Assembly (NCBI RefSeq): GCF_018131015.1
Contig: NZ_JAFCJJ010000022.1
Span: 45,430 to 109,429, forward strand
Source of the DNA: Bradyrhizobium diazoefficiens
GTDB taxonomy: Bacteria; Pseudomonadota; Alphaproteobacteria; Rhizobiales; Xanthobacteraceae
Length of the DNA stretch: 64,000 nucleotides
Direction: 5' to 3'
The notes below the pieces were generated by a model. That model had not been told where the DNA came from. It saw nothing but the letters and a program-made list of their open reading frames with translations, and searched no databases. Of the stretch, positions 58,698 to 64,000 are shown in pieces. The translations under genes and the position numbers were made by a program. Numbering within the stretch: position 1 is the stretch's first letter; every line of letters starts with the position of its first letter.

Positions 58698-59888
58698 ATG
58701 ACGACGCATGCCTACGACGCGCTGATGGACATCACCGCACGGCCCAGGGCCGTGTTCGTCCGCGGCGCGGGCTCCTACCTCTGGGACGACAGCCGCAAGC
58801 GCTATCTCGATTTCGTGCAGGGCTGGGCCGTGAACTGCCTCGGCCACTCGCCGCCCGCGGTGGCGGACGCGCTCGCCTCGCAGGCGAAGCGGCTGTTGAC
58901 GCCGAGCCCGGCCTTCTACAACGAGCCGAGCCTCAAGCTCGCGCAGGCGCTGGTGGAGAACAGCGCCTTCGACCAGGTGTTTTTCGCCAATTCCGGCGCC
59001 GAGGCCAACGAGGGCGCGATCAAGCTCGCGCGCAAATATGGCAGCCTGCACAAGGGCGGCGCATTCGAGATCATCTCGTTCGAGGGCGGCTTTCATGGCC
59101 GGACACTGGCGACGATGTCGGCCTCCGGCAAGAAGGCGTTCGAGCCGCTGTTCGAGCCGAAGGTCGCAGGCTTCAAGAAGGCGAAGCTGAACGACATCGG
59201 CTCGGTCGAAAGCCTGATCAACGCCAACACCGTTGCGGTGATGCTGGAGCCGATCCAGGGCGAATCCGGCGTGTGGCCGGCGACCGACCAGTTTCTGCAA
59301 GAGCTGCGCGCGCTCACCGAGGCGCATGGCCTGCTGCTCATCTTCGACGAGATCCAGACCGGCATGGGCCGGACCGGAAAGCTCTTCCATTACGAGCACG
59401 CAGGCATCGCGCCGGACATCATGACGCTCGGCAAGGGCATCGGCGGCGGCGTGCCGCTCGCAGCGCTGCTCGCGACCGAACGCGCCTCCTGCTTCGCGCA
59501 TGGCGACCAGGGCGGCACCTTCAACGGCAACCCGATCATGTGCGCGGCGGGGCTGGCGGTGCTGGAGGCGGTCGGAAGTGCGGACTTCCTGAAGGCGGTC
59601 AGCGAGACCGGCCTGCTGCTCGAAAGCGAGCTGCAGAAGGTCTCGGCCCGGCACGGGCTCGGCGGCGTGCGGGGGCGCGGGCTATTGCTCGCGCTCGACC
59701 TCAAGCTGCCGATCGCGCCCGCCATCGTCGCGCAGGCCTTCGAGGCCGGCGTGCTGCTGAACGCGCCGCAGCTCGACACGCTGCGCTTCATGCCCGCGCT
59801 CAACGTCACGAGGGCAGAGATCGCCGAGATGATCGATTGTCTCGACGCGATTTTGACCAAGGCCGGTGCGGCAAGACGGGTGGCGTGA
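58698..59888 (+). CDS. Acetylornithine-type aminotransferase (class III, PLP-dependent)
   Basis: 396 residues, GAGGAG upstream of the ATG. Class III aminotransferase motifs: FANSGAEANEGAIKLARKY, FEGGFHGRTLATMS, EPIQGESGV, LLIFDEIQTGMGRTGKL and the PLP Lys in IMTLGKGIGGGVPLAAL, then GTFNGNPIMCAAGLAVLE. The family includes ArgD, AstC and ornithine aminotransferases. There is no argF neighbour, so it may be a second ArgD-type paralogue. The arginine-like leader upstream supports an arginine or ornithine-related role, without proving it. The repeat at 59895-60043 follows. Confidence 0.9.
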   Translation: MTTHAYDALMDITARPRAVFVRGAGSYLWDDSRKRYLDFVQGWAVNCLGHSPPAVADALASQAKRLLTPSPAFYNEPSLKLAQALVENSAFDQVFFANSGAEANEGAIKLARKYGSLHKGGAFEIISFEGGFHGRTLATMSASGKKAFEPLFEPKVAGFKKAKLNDIGSVESLINANTVAVMLEPIQGESGVWPATDQFLQELRALTEAHGLLLIFDEIQTGMGRTGKLFHYEHAGIAPDIMTLGKGIGGGVPLAALLATERASCFAHGDQGGTFNGNPIMCAAGLAVLEAVGSADFLKAVSETGLLLESELQKVSARHGLGGVRGRGLLLALDLKLPIAPAIVAQAFEAGVLLNAPQLDTLRFMPALNVTRAEIAEMIDCLDAILTKAGAARRVA

Positions 59889-59894
59889 GGGGGA

Positions 59895-60043
59895 GTCTCG
59901 TGCCCCGGACGCAGCGCAGCGCCCCTTTGGCGGTGCGCTGCAGAGCCGGGGCTCATCTCTCCGCTGCGTCCCGCGCCGCCTTCTGGATCCCGGCTCTGCG
60001 CAGCAGCGTAAGAACGCTGCAGCGAGTCCGGGACACAGGAGCA
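59895..60043. repeat. Dispersed palindromic intergenic repeat
   Basis: The gap after the aminotransferase contains imperfect inverted arms: CCCCGGACGCAGCGCAGCG near 59903 against GTGCGCTGCAGAGCCGGGG, and GATCCCGGCTCTGCGCAGCA against ACGCTGCAGCGAGTCCGGGA. Elements of this type are scattered between genes of Bradyrhizobium (recollection). It is likely transcribed into a stable hairpin and could end the transcript. Confidence 0.6.
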
Positions 60044-60059
60044 ACTGATGACGAAAGAG

Positions 60060-61034
60060 CTACGGCTTCAGGATCGACGCGCCGGTCGTATTGCGGCTCT
60101 CGAGATCGATATGCGCCTTCGCGGCGTCCTTCAGCGCGTAGGCGTGGTTGATCGGCACGTGCAGCTTGCCGCTGATGACGGCGGCAAACAGCGTGTCGGC
60201 GCCCTCCAGAAGCTCGGAGCGCTTGCCGATGTAGTCGTTGAGCTTGGGCCGCGTCGCAAACAGCGAGCCGTGGTTGTTGAGCTCGGCGATCGAGAACGGC
60301 GGCACCGGACCTGACGCGTTTCCGAAAGAAACAAACATGCCGCGCGGCTTCAGGCAGGACAGCGAGCCCGGGAAGGTCGCCTTGCCGACGCCGTCATAGA
60401 CGACGTCGCAGCCCTCGTTGCGGCTGATCTGTTTTACGCGCGCGACAAAGTCTTCTTCATTGTAGAGGATGACGTGGTCGCAGCCATTGGCCTCCGCAAG
60501 CTCCGCCTTCTCGCGCGAGCCGACCGTGCCGATGACATGGGCCCCGAGCGCCCTCGCCCATTGGCAGGCGAGCAGGCCGATGCCGCCCGCCGCGGCGTGG
60601 ATCAGCACGCGATGATGCGGCTCGACCTTGAAGGTCTTGTGCAGGAGATACCAGACGGTCAGCCCCTTCAGCATCAGCACGGCGCCCTGCTCGTGGGTGA
60701 TGTGGTCGGGCAGCTTGACGAGCTTCTCCCAGGGGATGTTGCGCTCGCCGGTATAGGCGCCGAGATTGTGGTAATAGGCGACGCGGTCGCCGGGATGGAA
60801 ATGCGTCACGCCGGGCCCGACCGCCACCACCTCGCCCGAAGCCTCGTTGCCGGCGATGAAGGGCAGCTCCGGCGCCTTGTAGAGGCCGGTGCGGTAGTAG
60901 ACGTCGATGAAGTTCAGGCCGACCGCATGCTGGCGGATGCGCACCTCGCCGGGCCCCGGCGCCGGAACCTCGACGCTCTCATAGACCAGGGCTTCGGGGC
61001 CTCCGACCTTGTGCACCCGGACCGCTTTGGTCAT
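60060..61034 (-). CDS. qor: NADPH:quinone oxidoreductase (zeta-crystallin-like MDR)
   Basis: 324 residues from ATG 61034 (MTKAVRVHKVGGPEALVYES). A zinc-free medium-chain reductase: GNEASGEVVAVGPGVTHFHP, GDRVAYY, the NADPH-binding HAAAGGIGLLACQWARALGA and VGSREKAELAEANGCDHV. It reduces quinones by one electron with NADPH. Leftward, ends 171 bases from the aminotransferase gene across the repeat. Confidence 0.94.
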   Translation of the reverse strand: MTKAVRVHKVGGPEALVYESVEVPAPGPGEVRIRQHAVGLNFIDVYYRTGLYKAPELPFIAGNEASGEVVAVGPGVTHFHPGDRVAYYHNLGAYTGERNIPWEKLVKLPDHITHEQGAVLMLKGLTVWYLLHKTFKVEPHHRVLIHAAAGGIGLLACQWARALGAHVIGTVGSREKAELAEANGCDHVILYNEEDFVARVKQISRNEGCDVVYDGVGKATFPGSLSCLKPRGMFVSFGNASGPVPPFSIAELNNHGSLFATRPKLNDYIGKRSELLEGADTLFAAVISGKLHVPINHAYALKDAAKAHIDLESRNTTGASILKP

Positions 61035-61107
61035 CACCCGACTCCTCTTCTCGCCCCTCAAGCGAAAGGCATCGCCCGCGCCTTGTCAACTCGACAGGCT
61101 GTAGCGG

Positions 61108-61842
61108 CTAGGCGGGCGGCTTGCCGGCCTTCCTGCGGTTGCGCTTGGCCAGCACGTTGAAGAACTCGACCGCCGCCGAGAACGCAATTGCGAAATAGAT
61201 GTAGCCGCGCGGAATGTGAAACGCGAATCCGTCAGCCACCAGCGCGACGCCGATCAGCACCAGGAACGCCAGCGCCAGCATTTTCGTAGTCGGATGCTCC
61301 GCGACGAATCGCGACACCGGCCCGGCGGAAATGTACATGATCAGGCAGGCGATCACGACCGCCGCGATCATGATCTCGAGGTCCTGCGCCATGCCGATCG
61401 CGGTGATGATCGAGTCCAGCGAGAACACGATGTCGATGACCACGATCTGGGCGATCACCCAGAAGAAAGCGCTGCGGCCGGGGGCCTGCTCACCCGCGCC
61501 GTCGTCGGCCTCGACCTCGCCGTGGATCTCGTGCGTCGCCTTGGCGATCAGGAACAGGCCGCCACCGATCAGGATGAGGTCGCGCCAGGAAAAGTCATTC
61601 CCCGAAAACGAGAACACCGGCGCGGTCAGGCCGATCAGCCAGACCAGCAGGCTGAGCAGGATCAGGCGGAAGACCAGCGCCAGCGCGAGGCCGATCTGGC
61701 GGGCGCGGTGCGCCTGCTTCTCCGGGATGCGCGAGACGATCACCGACAGGAAGATGACGTTGTCGATGCCGAGCACGATCTCGAGCGCGGTCAAAGTGAG
61801 AAGCGCGGCCCACGCTTCGGCGCTGGTCAAGAGGTGCATCAT
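61108..61842 (-). CDS. TerC-family integral membrane protein
   Basis: 244 residues with about seven membrane spans. The TerC signature is present: LEIVLGIDNVIFLSVIVSRI with a charged pair inside the membrane, and VVIDIVFSLDSIITAIGMAQ with the second Asp motif. The soluble loop EVEADDGAGEQAPGRSAFFW is acidic. TerC-like proteins are linked to manganese or calcium handling and protein export. Its ATG (61842) overlaps the pcs stop by four bases, so it is co-transcribed with pcs. Confidence 0.92.
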   Translation of the reverse strand: MMHLLTSAEAWAALLTLTALEIVLGIDNVIFLSVIVSRIPEKQAHRARQIGLALALVFRLILLSLLVWLIGLTAPVFSFSGNDFSWRDLILIGGGLFLIAKATHEIHGEVEADDGAGEQAPGRSAFFWVIAQIVVIDIVFSLDSIITAIGMAQDLEIMIAAVVIACLIMYISAGPVSRFVAEHPTTKMLALAFLVLIGVALVADGFAFHIPRGYIYFAIAFSAAVEFFNVLAKRNRRKAGKPPA

Positions 61843-62564
61843 GCAAAGGATCTTGCCAGGCGGATCAATGCGTCGCTGAAGCTGATCCAGAGCGCGATCG
61901 CGCAGAGCACGATTGTCACGCCGCTGCCGACGCGAAAATCCATCTCCAGCGTGTACAGGCCGAGCAGCGCCCAGATCGCAATCAGCGTCATCGTCAGCCA
62001 GCGCAGCCGCACGACGCGGACCGGATGCAGCACGTGGAACGGCACGAAGGTCAGCACCACCAGCGCCGCGACCAGCAGCGTCGACCACAACGGCGGCCAG
62101 TGCAGCAGGAAGAGATAGAATGCCGCGGCGTTCCACAGCGCCGGGAAGCCTCGAAAGTGGTTGTCATCGGCCTTCATGCGCTGGTCGGCGAAGTAGAGCG
62201 CGCTGGTGACGATGATGGCGATGCCGAGCAAGGGTGCTGCGACCGGCAGCAACAGGCCGCTCGCCACGATCGCATAGGCCGGCACGAACACATAGGTGAC
62301 GAAGTCGACGACGAGATCGAGCACGTCGCCCGACCAGTTCGGCTGCACGTGCTTGACGTCGAGCCGGCGCGCGATCGGGCCGTCGATCGCGTCGATGATG
62401 AGGGCGACGCCCAGCCATTGAAACATCGCCGCCCAGTGCTCGCGCACGGCTTCCAGCATTGCCAGCAGCGCGATCGCCGCCCCGAACGCGGTGAAGATAT
62501 GCACCGAGAAAGCCGCGGCGCGGATCGCCGGTCTCGGCTTCAGGGAATCCTGTTGGGTCTCCAT
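61839..62564 (-). CDS. pcs: Phosphatidylcholine synthase
   Basis: 241 residues from ATG 62564. A CDP-alcohol phosphatidyltransferase with about eight membrane spans. The catalytic motif IDAIDGPIARRLDVKHVQPN followed by WSGDVLDLVVD has the extended spacing specific for Pcs, which makes phosphatidylcholine directly from choline and CDP-diacylglycerol. Pcs is characteristic of Rhizobiales and their host interactions. Upstream in-frame ATG at 62624 is possible but less likely. It is divergent from the UbiH-family gene. Confidence 0.95.
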   Translation of the reverse strand: METQQDSLKPRPAIRAAAFSVHIFTAFGAAIALLAMLEAVREHWAAMFQWLGVALIIDAIDGPIARRLDVKHVQPNWSGDVLDLVVDFVTYVFVPAYAIVASGLLLPVAAPLLGIAIIVTSALYFADQRMKADDNHFRGFPALWNAAAFYLFLLHWPPLWSTLLVAALVVLTFVPFHVLHPVRVVRLRWLTMTLIAIWALLGLYTLEMDFRVGSGVTIVLCAIALWISFSDALIRLARSFA

Positions 62565-62692
62565 GGCTTTTGCTATCAGAACGAGGCCGGTTTGCACATC
62601 GGCCATTGCGGCGACCGGTCGCACAATTCGTCATAAAATCGGGGCAAATCGGCGGGCTTGAATTTGCCGCCGGGCGTGTCAAATGTCCCCTC

Positions 62693-63877
62693 ATGACAGA
62701 GGCATCGACACACTTTGACGCGGCCGTCATCGGCGGCGGACCGGCGGGACTTGCGGCGGCGATCGCGCTGGCGCAGGCGGGCACGCGGACCGCGCTGGTG
62801 GCGCGGCGCGTGCCCTACGCCGACAACCGCACCACTGCCCTGCTCGGCGCCTCGGTCGAACTGCTGGAAACACTCGAGGTCTGGCCGCGCTGCAGGGACA
62901 AGGCGGCCGCGCTCGAAATCATGCGTCTCGTCGACGACACCGGGCGGCTGTTCCGCGCGCCGGAGGTACGGTTCTCCTGTCACGAGATCGGTCTCGATGC
63001 CTTCGGCTACAACATCGACAACCGCTCGCTGATGCTGGCGCTGGAAGAGCGCGCGGCCGAGCTCCCCGACCTCGTCCGTTTCGATGACGAGGCTGACAGC
63101 GTCGTCATCGGGGACGCTGACGTCGCGATCCGCACAGCGTCAAACAAGTTCCTTTCGGCCCGGCTCGTAGTCGGCGCCGACGGCCGGCATTCGCTGTGCC
63201 GGGAGGCCGCCAACATCGCGGTGACGCGGCGGGACCTGGCGCAGACGGCGCTGACCTTCAATGTCGGCCATGCCCGGCCGCATCGTAACATCTCGACCGA
63301 GTTCCACACGCCGCACGGCCCCTGCGTGTTCGTCCCCCTGCCCGGCAATCGTTCCAGCATCGTCTGGGTCTCGGCGCCCGCCGAGGCCGAGCGGCTGCGC
63401 GCGCTGTCCGACGAGGACCTGTCCGCCGCGGTCGAGAAGCAGTCGCATTCGATCCTCGGCCGCATGACGGTCGAGCCCGGCCGCAACCTGTTCCCGCTAG
63501 CGATCGAGCGGCCGACATCCTTCGGCCGCGACCGCGTCGCGCTGGTCGGCGAAGCCGCCCATGTGGTTCCGCCGATCGGAGCGCAGGGCCTCAATCTTGG
63601 CCTGCGCGATGCCGCCGACATTGCGAGGCTCGCGAGCGAGGCGATCGCGGCGGGCCAGGATCCCGGCACGAGCGAGGTGCTGAGGCGTTACGACCGCGCG
63701 CGCCGGCCGGACATCCTGAGCCGGACTTTTGCGATCGACATCGCCAACCGTTCCCTGCTCAACGATTTCCTGCCGCTGCAGCCGGTGCGCGCGGTCGGCA
63801 TGCAACTGCTCGGCGCGATCGGCCCGCTCCGGCGGTTTGCCATGCGCGAAGGATTGACGCCGACCTGGCGAAGATAG
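62693..63877 (+). CDS. UbiH/UbiF-family FAD-dependent hydroxylase
   Basis: 394 residues from ATG 62693. The FAD dinucleotide-binding motif is FDAAVIGGGPAGLAAAIALA. The second FAD motif is VALVGEAAHVVPPIGAQGLN (GD replaced by GE in GEAAH), and LVVGADGRHSLCREAA carries the DG motif. This family hydroxylates the aromatic ring in ubiquinone synthesis; which carbon cannot be told from the sequence. It is divergent from pcs. Base 63878 to the window end shows no further gene. Confidence 0.92.
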   Translation: MTEASTHFDAAVIGGGPAGLAAAIALAQAGTRTALVARRVPYADNRTTALLGASVELLETLEVWPRCRDKAAALEIMRLVDDTGRLFRAPEVRFSCHEIGLDAFGYNIDNRSLMLALEERAAELPDLVRFDDEADSVVIGDADVAIRTASNKFLSARLVVGADGRHSLCREAANIAVTRRDLAQTALTFNVGHARPHRNISTEFHTPHGPCVFVPLPGNRSSIVWVSAPAEAERLRALSDEDLSAAVEKQSHSILGRMTVEPGRNLFPLAIERPTSFGRDRVALVGEAAHVVPPIGAQGLNLGLRDAADIARLASEAIAAGQDPGTSEVLRRYDRARRPDILSRTFAIDIANRSLLNDFLPLQPVRAVGMQLLGAIGPLRRFAMREGLTPTWRR

Positions 63878-64000
63878 TCGCGAACCGAGCTGTCAGCCGT
63901 AACGTTCGAACACCTCTCCCGTAGGGCCTGTTGCGCTACTGCTTTTTGGGGCAGGAGACGAATGAGCGAGGGCTGTGTTGGAGCCGAATATAGGCCGAGA

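Noticed and set aside
1..64000. CRISPR arrays, rRNA genes, insertion sequences, phage integrase
   Set aside because: No regularly spaced direct repeats, rRNA motifs, transposase or integrase signatures were seen in any frame.

Overview
The window reads as chromosomal DNA of a Bradyrhizobium-like alphaproteobacterium (Rhizobiales). The pointers are very high G+C (one line I counted, 58801-58860, is 42/60), a phosphatidylcholine synthase, a zeta-type F1-ATPase inhibitor (DUF1476), a nasT-nasS-nirA nitrate assimilation block, a flavodoxin-less CysJ-like reductase, and several very small membrane proteins of a kind I associate with this genus. It is gene-dense, mostly in short operons with 4-base ATGA overlaps.

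Layout. 1-1154: end of an acyl-CoA synthetase. 1158-12371: a leftward housekeeping block rlpA, dacF, tmk, holB, metG, tatD and an MBL hydrolase, interrupted by a rightward epoxide-hydrolase-like gene (10504-11454) and a hybrid sensor kinase (2881-4995). 12740-14970: small proteins, an UPF0114 membrane protein and DUF1476. 14927-20975: a compact leftward four-gene cassette: tyrosinase, LodA/GoxA-type quinone-cofactor oxidase, an unknown 138-residue protein, and a LodB-like flavoprotein. 21333-21422: tRNA-Ser(UGA), followed by about 2.3 kb of lower-G+C DNA with small or decayed genes and a coiled-coil membrane protein. 24060-33914: secreted small proteins, ilvD, NAD genes (nadE, pncA) around a PhaC-like hydrolase, glk, small proteins and a single-domain receiver. 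35311-40767: a sugar ABC transporter with a D-2-hydroxyacid dehydrogenase. 40932-47973: mixed metabolism including pheC, a cupin, an RraA-like protein and the 5-oxoprolinase genes pxpBCA. 48268-53731: nitrate/nitrite assimilation, nasT-nasS, a structured leader, nirA and a flavoprotein partner. 53844-63877: acetyltransferase, rimO, a MerR regulator with a carboxymuconolactone-decarboxylase-like gene, an acetylornithine-type aminotransferase behind a possible arginine attenuator, a quinone reductase, a TerC-like protein, pcs and a UbiH-family hydroxylase.

Most noteworthy. (1) The tyrosinase / LodA-like / 138-residue / LodB-like cassette, which places copper phenol oxidation beside a protein-derived tryptophylquinone oxidase and its maturase. 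A 22-base tandem duplication at the 3' end of the LodB-like gene has shifted its frame and removed an apparent ancestral stop. (2) A leader upstream of the argD-like gene with a promoter-like sequence, a 29-codon open frame holding 12 Arg codons, and an intrinsic terminator. (3) A MetRS with a roughly 150-residue histone-H1-like Lys/Ala/Pro N-terminal tail. (4) A NasT-type leader with competing hairpins before nirA. (5) Five sub-60-residue proteins (12740-13326, 33318-33473, 47821-47973) that length-limited gene calling would miss; four have a clear hydrophobic segment.

Functions are inferred from motifs and remembered family features. No database search was possible, and start codons were chosen from Shine-Dalgarno spacing and family N-termini.
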